Shown piece after piece: positions 16,877-24,134 of a stretch of DNA of 34,549 nucleotides. Made by a program: the position numbers and the translations under genes. Position 1 is the stretch's first letter. Every line of letters starts with the position of its first letter. This stretch comes from Candidatus Zixiibacteriota bacterium (GTDB taxonomy: Bacteria > Zixibacteria > MSB-5A5 > WJJR01 > JAJRUJ01), in the NCBI GenBank assembly GCA_024277855.1, contig JAJRUJ010000056.1, forward strand, positions 1-34,549, in the 5' to 3' direction. The notes under the pieces were generated by a model. It saw only the letters and a list, made by a program, of their open reading frames with translations. It made no database searches and was not told where the DNA came from.

Positions 16877-18571
16877 TCAGGAGGATTGCGCCAGGACCTG
16901 TTCAAACGGAATCTCACCGGCGATCATCTTATCCAATGCCGCAGAGCGCAGCGTACACATTCCTTCCTTAACCGCAACGCGCGAAATATCTTCAGTGGAA
17001 CCGTCCTGCAAAATCAACCGCTCGATTTCCGGGCTGATTGACATAACCTCGAAAATACCGGTCCGCCCAGCCATTCCGGTCTGGTTGCATTCGGCGCACC
17101 CTTTACCGGAAAATGCCTTGAGGTTCGAATAGTCGGCCGGATCAACATCGAGCATATTAATCATTTCGGGCGTGACTTTTATCTCTTCTTTGCAAAAGGG
17201 GCAAATGGTCCGCACCATTCGCTGGGCCATAATCAATTTTGTCGCCGAGGCAACCAGGTAATTCGGCACCCCCATATCGACCAGTCGATTGATCGTCGAG
17301 GGCGCGTCGTTGGTATGCAGTGTCGAAAATACCAGGTGACCGGTCAGTGCGGCACGGATGGCAATTTCGGCCGTTTCACCGTCACGAATCTCCCCGACCA
17401 TGATCACATCGGGATCCTGCCGCAAAAAGGAACGCAACGCCTTGGCAAAAGTCAGTCCAATCGCCGATTTGACCGCGACCTGGTTGATCCCGTCGAAATT
17501 GAATTCGACCGGGTCTTCGGCGGTCATAATATTAGTATCTTTTGTATTGAGTGTCTGTAATGCCGAATACAGCGTGGTTGTCTTACCTGAACCAGTCGGC
17601 CCCGTAACCAGAATCATTCCGAACGGCAAATGAATAGTCTTATTAAAACGCTCATAGGCGGACTGGGGGAACCCCAGTTTTGTCAGGTCGGTACGCAGGG
17701 CGGTCGGGTCGAGAATTCGCATCACGACCTTCTCGCCGAAAATGGTCGGAAGTACCGAAACGCGGAGATCGATCGTGCGCTTGGCAACCTTGACCTTGAT
17801 GCGGCCGTCCTGCGGCAGCCGGCGCTCGGAGATATCGAGGTCGGCCATGATCTTCACGCGGGAGATGATCGCCGCGCGCAGTTTGAACGGCAACGGGGCC
17901 ATCTCCTGCAATTCACCGTCGAGACGGTAGCGCAGGCGGATGCGCTTTTCATAGGTCTCAAGGTGGATATCCGAGGCGCCCTTACGGATGGCCTCGGCAA
18001 TCATCCCGTCGACCAACCGGACCAGCGGCTTGTCCTGCACCGCCGATTGTAAGTCAAGTTCAGCATCGGCATCGCCGCCGGTTTCCACCAACTCCAGCTC
18101 GTCGGCGTCTTCCATTCCCTTGAGTATCTCGGAGATGCCGCCGGTGTCGGTATAGTATTGGTCGATTGCTTTGGCAATTGCCTTTTCCGGCGAGATGACC
18201 GGTTGAATGTTACAGCCGGTGATAAATTTAATCGCATCGATAACATAAATGTTATGCGGATCGGCGATTGCCACCACCAGGGTCTTGCCCAGCTTGGAAA
18301 CACCGATGACATTAAAGCGGCGGGCGATATCCAGCGGGATAAGCTTGACAATTTCGGGGTTTAACTCGATGTCGGAAAGACGCAGTGCGCCGATGTTGAG
18401 CTGTTTACCAATAAAGCCGATCAGGGTATCCTCATCGGCCACCGCCCCGGTTTTGACCAGGGCCTCGGTCAACTTGGCCTTACCCTGTTTTTGGATATCG
18501 AGGGCTTCGGTCAATTGCTCGGGCGTAATCTTGCCCGCCTTGACCAACATTTGTCCGAGTTCTTCTGACAT
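16877..18571 (-). CDS. pilB: Type IV pilus extension ATPase PilB
   Basis: A 564-residue GspE/PilB ATPase that powers pilus assembly. The N-terminus carries an MshEN-type module (LGQMLVKAGKITPEQLTEAL, then a repeat of similar style), which in related proteins can bind cyclic di-GMP; binding here is not proven. The ATPase core has Walker A GPTGSGKTTT (324-333), the Asp box TAEDPVEF (350-357), VMVGEIRDGETAEIA (390-404) and TLHTND (417-422). The zinc-binding tetracysteine is intact: C457-x2-C460 and C492-x2-C495. The Shine-Dalgarno before the ATG at 18571 is weak. It follows the second roadblock gene after 81 bases, tying the pilus motor genes to the MglA module. Confidence 0.96.
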   Translation of the reverse strand: MSEELGQMLVKAGKITPEQLTEALDIQKQGKAKLTEALVKTGAVADEDTLIGFIGKQLNIGALRLSDIELNPEIVKLIPLDIARRFNVIGVSKLGKTLVVAIADPHNIYVIDAIKFITGCNIQPVISPEKAIAKAIDQYYTDTGGISEILKGMEDADELELVETGGDADAELDLQSAVQDKPLVRLVDGMIAEAIRKGASDIHLETYEKRIRLRYRLDGELQEMAPLPFKLRAAIISRVKIMADLDISERRLPQDGRIKVKVAKRTIDLRVSVLPTIFGEKVVMRILDPTALRTDLTKLGFPQSAYERFNKTIHLPFGMILVTGPTGSGKTTTLYSALQTLNTKDTNIMTAEDPVEFNFDGINQVAVKSAIGLTFAKALRSFLRQDPDVIMVGEIRDGETAEIAIRAALTGHLVFSTLHTNDAPSTINRLVDMGVPNYLVASATKLIMAQRMVRTICPFCKEEIKVTPEMINMLDVDPADYSNLKAFSGKGCAECNQTGMAGRTGIFEVMSISPEIERLILQDGSTEDISRVAVKEGMCTLRSAALDKMIAGEIPFEQVLAQSS

Positions 18572-18652
18572 GCAGGTTCAACCACCACGCCGAATTACTT
18601 GCTGCACCATACGCCGGGACTGAAGCCGAGGGAGCCCCGGCCGACCCGGCAA

Positions 18653-19135
18653 TTATCCACCGAAGATGTCTTCGAGACGCGATTCCGCCGTCTGCGAAAA
18701 ATCCGCATCGAGTCCTCCGGCATCCTCTTCTCCCGACTGGTCGGCGAAGATGTCCCGGAGCTGGTCGGCAGTCTCACGGCAGTACAAGCGGACCATTCCG
18801 ATCGTCGTGCGGTCATCGAAGATCACCGCAAGAATGAACTGATCGGCAACCAGGGAAATATGGATGTGTTCTTTTTTGCCCTGGTGAAACAAGACCGAGA
18901 ACTCCGGTTCACCGACGAGTTTGGCGATTTCGCGGGTGGAGGCAAAGCTGCCGGCCAGCAAAGCGGCCAGGGCGGTCGTATCCAGGGACTGGGTGAATCC
19001 CTGACGGCCGATGAGATGCCCGTTGCGATCGACCAGCAGGGCGCATTTGGCTTCGGCGCGTTTGATCAGCCAGAGGATCGCGTTATCGATCTTCTCCATC
19101 TGTTCTTCGTAAATGACCAGGGAGTCATCACTCAC
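18653..19135 (-). CDS. Roadblock/LC7 domain protein (MglB-like candidate)
   Basis: A 160-residue protein with one roadblock/LC7 domain (about 10-125): an N-terminal helix, AKCALLVDRNGHLIGRQGF, the TTALAALLAGSFASTREIAKLV helix, and the FSVLFHQGKKEHIHISLVADQFILAVIFDD sheet. An acidic C-terminal tail (about 130-160) is likely disordered. In Myxococcus and Thermus the roadblock protein MglB binds MglA and stimulates GTP hydrolysis; this gene begins 12 bases after the MglA-like gene stop, so it is the best MglB candidate here. The start is GTG at 19135 after TAAGGGGGTGA, a strong ribosome site that overlaps the mglA stop. Which of the nearby roadblock proteins acts as the GTPase partner cannot be told from sequence. 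Confidence 0.85.
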   Translation of the reverse strand: MSDDSLVIYEEQMEKIDNAILWLIKRAEAKCALLVDRNGHLIGRQGFTQSLDTTALAALLAGSFASTREIAKLVGEPEFSVLFHQGKKEHIHISLVADQFILAVIFDDRTTIGMVRLYCRETADQLRDIFADQSGEEDAGGLDADFSQTAESRLEDIFGG

Positions 19136-19147
19136 AACTTCACCCCC

Positions 19148-20047
19148 TTACCTTCCGATTATCCACCCGAATATGCGGGCGAAAAGTGATTTTCGTTTTG
19201 GGCGGGACCGCAGGCTTTCTGGCGCCCGACGGACCGGGGACGGTCGCGTTTTTGCGGAACCGCCTCTTACACGCAGTGATGGTTCTCGATGTATTGTTGA
19301 CGGCATGGGAACCGCAGTTGTTTCGGCTGGGGCGGTCTGGGTTGCTGTCGCGGAACCGCCGGACGAGGCCGACCATTGCGGCGACGAGTTCGACGGAGCG
19401 CCGGCGCTGACTGGTTCGGGGGCGGGTTGCCGCACCGGTGGAGCCGCCGGGGCGCGGGCAACGGCGCGGGATTTGGCGTTCTCCAGAACCAGCTTGGTGA
19501 TCATTTTGAGGGTATCGAAGACACCGATCCCGGTCGTGGCCACCCCTTCAAATGACGGCATACCTTTCGGGTTAAGCTGTCCCTCAAGTTCGGCAACCGG
19601 CAATACATCGGGCAAGTCACGCTTGTTCCACTGGAACACCAGGGGAATCGATTCGGCGTCGATCCCGCAGGTTTTCAGGTTGTCGAACATATTACTCAAA
19701 CTCTCGATATTTTCGTCCATCTTCTCGGGCTGCGAATCGGCGACAAAAACCAGCCCGTCCACGCCGCGCAACACCAGGCGGCGGGTGGCGTCATAAAACA
19801 CCTGTCCCGGCACGGTGTAGAGCTGGAACTTGGTGTTGAACCCCGCAATCTGCCCGACATCGACCGGGAGAAAATCGAAATAGAGTGTCCGGTCGGCTTC
19901 GGTGGCCAAACTGATCAGGTCACCGCGAGATTTTGACGGAACTTTCCCGTGGACGAATTGCAGGTTGGTCGTCTTGCCCGATAGGCCCGGTCCATAGTAG
20001 ACAATCTTACAGTTGATCTCACGCGAAGCATAGTTAATTGAAACCAT
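19148..20047 (-). CDS. mglA: MglA-like small Ras-type GTPase with long C-terminal tail
   Basis: Residues 1-195 are an MglA GTPase: P-loop G19-PGLSGKTT (19-27), the switch region (TEADRTLYFDFLP), TVPGQ (78-82, in place of the Ras DxAGQ), and NKRD (141-144) for guanine recognition. MglA sets cell polarity and directs type IV pili or gliding motors in Myxococcus. Here a tail of about 104 residues follows: a low-complexity stretch rich in Ala, Pro, Ser and Thr (196-260), a basic stretch, and a terminal KRKSLFARIFGWIIGR (284-299), which looks like an amphipathic membrane-binding helix. Typical MglA proteins end near residue 195. The roadblock genes on both sides support a GTPase/regulator module. 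The Shine-Dalgarno before the ATG at 20047 is weak. Confidence 0.9.
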   Translation of the reverse strand: MVSINYASREINCKIVYYGPGLSGKTTNLQFVHGKVPSKSRGDLISLATEADRTLYFDFLPVDVGQIAGFNTKFQLYTVPGQVFYDATRRLVLRGVDGLVFVADSQPEKMDENIESLSNMFDNLKTCGIDAESIPLVFQWNKRDLPDVLPVAELEGQLNPKGMPSFEGVATTGIGVFDTLKMITKLVLENAKSRAVARAPAAPPVRQPAPEPVSAGAPSNSSPQWSASSGGSATATQTAPAETTAVPMPSTIHREPSLRVRGGSAKTRPSPVRRAPESLRSRPKRKSLFARIFGWIIGR

Positions 20048-20106
20048 GGGCGATGTCTTTCTGCCTTGGTCCGGTCGCCGCCGTTGCGGCCGCCAACCGG
20101 AACGCC

Positions 20107-20448
20107 TTAGTGATTTTCTTGCAGCCGACCGACGGCGTTTTTAATTTCGAGACGAACCAGCCCGATGTTGACCTGGCGTTCGGCGGTAACCACCAGCATC
20201 CCAACACCGGCATCAGCCAGAAACATTTGGTTGTGATCGGCCTCGATGGTAACCTGTTCAAACGGGTCCCGACCCAGTTTAGCCATCGAGTTGCGGACAC
20301 TGGCCGCAATCGAGGAGGCCAGCGCACCGACGGTCTCATCGTCGTGGGTCGAATCGAGATCGGCGGCAATGACCATTCCGTCTTCGGCTACCAGCATACT
20401 GCCGGTGATGCCGGATGTCTTGTTCAACTCCTGCAATACCTCATACAT
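20107..20448 (-). CDS. Roadblock/LC7 domain protein (compact)
   Basis: A 113-residue single-domain roadblock protein. It runs MYEVLQELNKTSGITGSMLVAEDGMVIAADLD, then DDETVGALASSIAASVRNSMAKLG, then the EQVTIEADHNQMFLADAGVGMLVVTAE sheet and a final helix, almost exactly the classical MglB/RLC7 length. The ATG at 20448 is chosen because GGGAGGTT lies 5 bases before it; longer in-frame starts lie within the upstream gene. Its start overlaps the end of the membrane-roadblock gene by 8 bases, so the two are likely translationally coupled, and the MglA-like gene follows 59 bases later. It is an alternative candidate for the MglA-regulating partner. Confidence 0.88.
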   Translation of the reverse strand: MYEVLQELNKTSGITGSMLVAEDGMVIAADLDSTHDDETVGALASSIAASVRNSMAKLGRDPFEQVTIEADHNQMFLADAGVGMLVVTAERQVNIGLVRLEIKNAVGRLQENH

Positions 20449-21355
20449 GGGCAACCTCCCGCCCGGCCGGCTGGACCGAACCGTACCGGTCGTGGTAATA
20501 TTTTTCAACCATCTCCACAGCTTGGGTAATGCGCACAGACACCAGCCCGGCGGTTTCCGCCTCGGTCAGGACAACCAGCCAGAATGGTCCCGCACGCCGA
20601 ATATTCAATCTGCCTGAACCTGTTTCCAAATCGACCCGCCGTAAGTCGGTTGCCTCAGCCGGTCCCGGCCACTGCTGATGAAAGCGGGCGATCTCCCGGG
20701 CTACCGCACCCCAGTATTCGGCATCCTGCGTATAGGTCTGTCGCGTCCAGTGTGAAACCAGCAGCCCGCGGTCGTCAATTACCGCGGCAAGGCGCACCCC
20801 GGAAAAGTCTCCCACCCAGGCGGTGGCGGCATCGAAGGATACCTCTCCGGCCGTTTCTTCTTTCGGCGACACCGAGGTCGGCTCTCCCCCGTAGATGAAT
20901 CCCGCAGACGACTCCTGCCTGCTCACCGGTTGGCGGCCGGAATCGATAGCAAAGCGAACCACGCGCGCCCACGGACGGCAAAACAGCGACCGGAGGAAAA
21001 ACGGCGCAAAGGCCACCTGCAGAAGTACCGCCGGGGTATAGACCCACAGACAATGGGGCAACGTCTGCGTCAGGGCTTTATTGGTAATCGCCGTCACCAG
21101 GACGGCCAACAAAGCGCCGAGGAGATGGCGATAGGCCAGCGTGATGAAAGCCGAGGTGATCTTTTTTCGGATACTCTCGGTTCGCAGCAAGGCGAGGAAA
21201 ACGACAAAGTAGAAGACCCATTCAACGGCCAGCCACAACGGATGAAAGTGAAGCTGCGGCAAGCCGAGCGTCGCGGGGTATAACAACAACGGGATCACAC
21301 AAATCGACGCCGACAATAAGATCAACTGACGAACAATGGCCGCTTTCGTTACCAT
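20441..21355 (-). CDS. Membrane protein with C-terminal roadblock-like domain
   Basis: A 304-residue protein. The N-terminal half has four hydrophobic segments (starting near residues 9, 36, 68 and 98), a basic linker follows, and residues about 175-290 have a roadblock-like pattern: FSGVRLAAVIDDRGLLVSHW, a helix with AVAREIARFHQQW, RRVDLETGSGRLNIRRAGPFWLVVLTEAE, and a final helix. The assignment of this domain is from pattern, not from a strong signature. I see it as a membrane-bound partner that could recruit the MglA-like GTPase to the membrane. The ATG at 21355 follows GGGGAG; in-frame codons further upstream are inside the preceding gene region. It overlaps the compact roadblock gene by 8 bases. 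Confidence 0.75.
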   Translation of the reverse strand: MVTKAAIVRQLILLSASICVIPLLLYPATLGLPQLHFHPLWLAVEWVFYFVVFLALLRTESIRKKITSAFITLAYRHLLGALLAVLVTAITNKALTQTLPHCLWVYTPAVLLQVAFAPFFLRSLFCRPWARVVRFAIDSGRQPVSRQESSAGFIYGGEPTSVSPKEETAGEVSFDAATAWVGDFSGVRLAAVIDDRGLLVSHWTRQTYTQDAEYWGAVAREIARFHQQWPGPAEATDLRRVDLETGSGRLNIRRAGPFWLVVLTEAETAGLVSVRITQAVEMVEKYYHDRYGSVQPAGREVAHV

Positions 21356-21371
21356 CTGCACTCTCCCCGTC

Positions 21372-22289
21372 TTACTCCGCTGTCTGGTCGGTGGAGACCG
21401 ATCGCGACGGCGATTCTGAAATCCCAAAGTTATCACTCTCGACGAGTTGTTCGAGACAGGCGGCCGTCCGGCGCAGGGCCGCGGCGTAGCCGAGCCGCGG
21501 CAATCCCATCAACATTGCGACAACGTCGCCACCGCCAATCATACACCATTGGTTTTGAGTGTTTTCCACCCGTAACACGGCCAACGGCCCCCAGCCCTTC
21601 TCGGTCAGGGCCTGATTGATTTCGCGGTGAAGCGTGTAAAATTCCTCGGCAATCACGCGGGTTTCTTCCGGCGGACTGCACGTCGTAATCGCTGACTCGT
21701 CTGTCCCCTGTCGCACGGCGCACGCAATGAGGCGAGGGATTTTTTTTAGTTCACTGATAAAATCATCGGCCGTAGCACAATAGACCGACTGTGGTTTGAC
21801 CACCGCGATAGCCGGTTCCGGTTTTGTTACCGGTGTCGGCGAGCCCGACGGAGGAGGAGGCGTACTGCGCCGGTTATATTCACCCAAACGCTCGTGTAAG
21901 CTCTTCCACGCCGCGTCTTTCCCACCATCGGCGGCAAGTCGCTTAAGGATTTCCCGCGCTTTTTGCAATTCACCGGTTTCGAGATGTATCTCCGCCAGGA
22001 GGAAATCGGTGGCCCGAGATTGTCCCTCGGCTTCGATGGCCTTGTTGACCGACTCGCGCGCCTGTTCGATCATGCGCTGATGCAGGTACAACCGGGCCAT
22101 AACAATGTGGGCGGCGCCGTACTTAGGATGGATGCGCAGGCCGTTTTTACAAATCGAAAACGCGCGGCCGACCTCACCGCGCCGACGGTAGGCATCAGCC
22201 AATGCCGCAAAAATCCGTGATCGCGGATTGTCGTGCAGGATAGATAAACACTTCTCAATCCGTTCGTCGAGTTCGACGACATTGATCAT
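21372..22289 (-). CDS. TPR protein with C-terminal roadblock-like domain
   Basis: A 305-residue protein. The first 140 residues consist of about three or four tetratricopeptide-type helical repeats (RSRIFAALADAYRRRGEVGRAF, AAHIVMARLYLHQRMIEQA, ATDFLLAEIHLETGELQKA). A Pro/Thr-rich linker (about 141-165) leads to a domain with roadblock-like layout: ADDFISELKKIPRLIACAVRQG, a helix with EEFYTLHREINQAL, LAVLRVENTQNQWCMIGGGDVVAML, and a final helix. TPRs bind protein partners, so it could link the GTPase module to another complex. The ATG at 22289 follows TTAGGGGTTG, a good ribosome site. It precedes the membrane-roadblock gene by 16 bases after re-assigning that start. Confidence 0.75.
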   Translation of the reverse strand: MINVVELDERIEKCLSILHDNPRSRIFAALADAYRRRGEVGRAFSICKNGLRIHPKYGAAHIVMARLYLHQRMIEQARESVNKAIEAEGQSRATDFLLAEIHLETGELQKAREILKRLAADGGKDAAWKSLHERLGEYNRRSTPPPPSGSPTPVTKPEPAIAVVKPQSVYCATADDFISELKKIPRLIACAVRQGTDESAITTCSPPEETRVIAEEFYTLHREINQALTEKGWGPLAVLRVENTQNQWCMIGGGDVVAMLMGLPRLGYAAALRRTAACLEQLVESDNFGISESPSRSVSTDQTAE

Positions 22290-22329
22290 GACAACCCCTA
22301 AGTAAAGACCAGGAACGCGCGATTTCGGA

Positions 22330-22351
22330 GATCCCCGGCCAATCGGGGCAT
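22330..22351 (-). other. Possible hairpin in the leader of the TPR-roadblock gene
   Basis: GATGCCCCG and CGGGGATC (minus strand) can pair around a 6-base loop, about 40-60 bases before the TPR-roadblock start. There is no T-tract, so it is not a clear terminator. Confidence 0.3.
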
Positions 22352-22360
22352 CCCCTTGCG

Positions 22361-22456
22361 TTAATAGTCCTTATCGACCAATAAAACCAGCCGCTTAACC
22401 GCTGAGAAATATTCGCACAAGCTGTTCATATTTTCAGCATTTGCGACCGATTTCAT
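22361..22456 (-). CDS. Possible very small ORF (31 aa)
   Basis: A 31-codon frame, MKSVANAENMN...VLLVDKDY, in the 227-base gap between the small membrane protein and the TPR-roadblock gene. CGGAG lies 3 bases before the ATG at 22456, closer than usual; a further in-frame ATG at 22471 would give 36 residues. The hydrophobic/charged pattern of the C-terminal half could form an amphipathic helix. I cannot tell it from a chance ORF. Confidence 0.25.
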   Translation of the reverse strand: MKSVANAENMNSLCEYFSAVKRLVLLVDKDY

Positions 22457-22516
22457 AAACTCCGTTATCATCCGGCCGCCAACGCGAAGCACTCGCGTGG
22501 ACCGGTGGAAGCCCGC

Positions 22517-22879
22517 TCAGGCAAGGGCCTTGCGCATCTTGAGCATCCCAAACAACAACAAGAACAAACCGCTCGCCCGAAGGAAGATAACAATCTCTCC
22601 AGCCACGGGTAGAAACGACAACTCGACCAGCAACGAAAGCGCCTGCGCCGCGGCGAAAGCGAAAAATGCCGAAGTCAGCCATTGCCAAGCCGCCGCCAGC
22701 CGTCCCCCGCGAACGAAGGAGAGCACTTTCCAGGACACGACAAAACAGGCAAAGGCCAAAAGCAGGCCGACAAACTCGAGGAATACGCCGCCAACCCCGG
22801 TCCCGGTCGATGCTTCAGCCACACTGGTGGGAACCACCATTGCGCAACCAAGCAGCAATATTCTCAGGAAGTATCTCAT
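22517..22879 (-). CDS. Small membrane protein (120 aa), unrecognised
   Basis: A 120-residue hydrophobic protein. An N-terminal signal-like segment (RYFLRILLLGCAMVVPTSVAEA) is followed by about three membrane helices near 33-54, 65-87 and 92-112, then a short basic tail. I do not recognise the family. Its ATG overlaps the stop of the DUF4388 gene by 4 bases (ATGA), so the two are translationally coupled and probably functionally linked. It could be the membrane anchor or sensor for the DUF4388 protein, which is inference from the coupling alone. Confidence 0.75.
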   Translation of the reverse strand: MRYFLRILLLGCAMVVPTSVAEASTGTGVGGVFLEFVGLLLAFACFVVSWKVLSFVRGGRLAAAWQWLTSAFFAFAAAQALSLLVELSFLPVAGEIVIFLRASGLFLLLFGMLKMRKALA

Positions 22880-24042
22880 CGTACTCTCAGCGAATTGGAA
22901 AAATCGCTCCCTATGTCATATCTATCGGCTAAGTCCCGTTTCTGGGCCAGCAGGAACGCTACATCTTTCTGGATCGATTCGGCCAATCGTCCAACGGTCC
23001 GTTTGCCGAGACATTCGTAAACGAGGCGGAGACGGTCGTGTAACAAATCGCCGGCCTGGCTGAGAACCTTGTGCAACCGAATCGAATCGGGCATGCCCGC
23101 AACAAGTTTGTTGAATTGCTCGAGCGCGGCGGGTGAATCACCCTGAGTCAGCGCCTCAAACAGGCCGGGTGTCATCTTGCGCTCCACCGCACGGCGGAAA
23201 ACCTGTTCGCCACCTTCCCCCAGCAGGTCGGTCAACTGGCGATAGACCCGGGTAAGTGAGTGCGAATAGAGCTTGAAGACCAGTTCGTAAACCCGGGCCA
23301 TTTCTTCGGGGCTGCCCGATTCACCGTCATGGACCGGCAACGCTTCGACCAATTCACTTTCGAGCAGGTTATACAAGGCGCGGGCGGCGCTATATTCGCC
23401 GCGCGGGTGCAATTGCAACACTTCCTCAACCTGCCGCCGACCGTCCACGAGGGCCAGGATTTCCAAATCTTCCGGTGAGAGTGTCACGTCCTCGGCGGTC
23501 ATGATCGGCCGGGTGCGCATCCGCAGGAAATAGTCGGGTGGGGGCAATTCCTCGCGAAGGCGGCCCCATTCATCGAAACGCCGCGCGCCCTCCATCATCA
23601 CATTCATCGTGTCGAGGTCGATCTCCGGCATGTTTTCCGGCGGCGTGCGGTTCTCGACAAAATTAAATTCGCCGTCGCCCCAGGCAAAAAGACTGTAGAT
23701 AATTTCTTCGGCTTGCAGGCGCAGGGCATCGATTAGTTCGTGGCGTTCGAGATAATTGCGCTCGATTACGATTTCGCCAAGCAGCTTGCCCCGACTTTTT
23801 TGCACTTTGAGCACTTCGGCCAACTGTTCGGGAGTCAGGCGGCCGTGACGCACCAGCAACTGCCCGAGCCGGTCCTCCTCCGCCGATTCGGATGTCGCAT
23901 AGATTATCCGACCGTCACGAAAGAATATCTGTTTCTTCTGTCGACCGCGCACGGTGACCAGGGCGCCGCTCCGCCGCCCGGTCGAAACCAGTTGCAGAAT
24001 ATCGCCCAACGAAACAGTTGCGAGATTCCCGGCAAAGCTCAT
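22876..24042 (-). CDS. DUF4388 (PATAN) domain protein with GspE-N-like segment
   Basis: A 388-residue protein. Residues 1-60 form a PATAN/DUF4388 domain (FAGNLATVSLGDILQLVSTGRRSGALVT, then IFFRDGRIIYATS), found in gliding-motility and signalling proteins such as PatA and Frz/MglA-associated factors. Residues 60-95 (LGQLLVRHGRLTPEQLAEVL...GKLLGEIVIE) resemble the first module of PilB in this cluster. The middle and C-terminal parts are helical and unassigned; a winged-helix-like stretch (LSPEDLEILALVDGRRQVEEVL) is present. It is the first gene of the apparent operon that ends in pilC and is coupled to the small membrane protein. A regulatory role on the pilus/MglA system is likely from context, not shown by any catalytic motif. 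Confidence 0.82.
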   Translation of the reverse strand: MSFAGNLATVSLGDILQLVSTGRRSGALVTVRGRQKKQIFFRDGRIIYATSESAEEDRLGQLLVRHGRLTPEQLAEVLKVQKSRGKLLGEIVIERNYLERHELIDALRLQAEEIIYSLFAWGDGEFNFVENRTPPENMPEIDLDTMNVMMEGARRFDEWGRLREELPPPDYFLRMRTRPIMTAEDVTLSPEDLEILALVDGRRQVEEVLQLHPRGEYSAARALYNLLESELVEALPVHDGESGSPEEMARVYELVFKLYSHSLTRVYRQLTDLLGEGGEQVFRRAVERKMTPGLFEALTQGDSPAALEQFNKLVAGMPDSIRLHKVLSQAGDLLHDRLRLVYECLGKRTVGRLAESIQKDVAFLLAQKRDLADRYDIGSDFSNSLRVR

Positions 24043-24134
24043 CTATCGGTCCATTCTCCCGAAGAGAAAGTACTCTCCAGTATTCTTTTATCGGGAGTTC
24101 TGCGTTGGGGCTTGAGGAACCAGACCGGGATCAA

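Noticed and set aside
11350-24052. Shared start context GACCGATAGATG at the VWA gene (11359) and DUF4388 gene (24042)
   Set aside because: A 12-base match at two starts without Shine-Dalgarno sequences, but with only two examples it could be chance.
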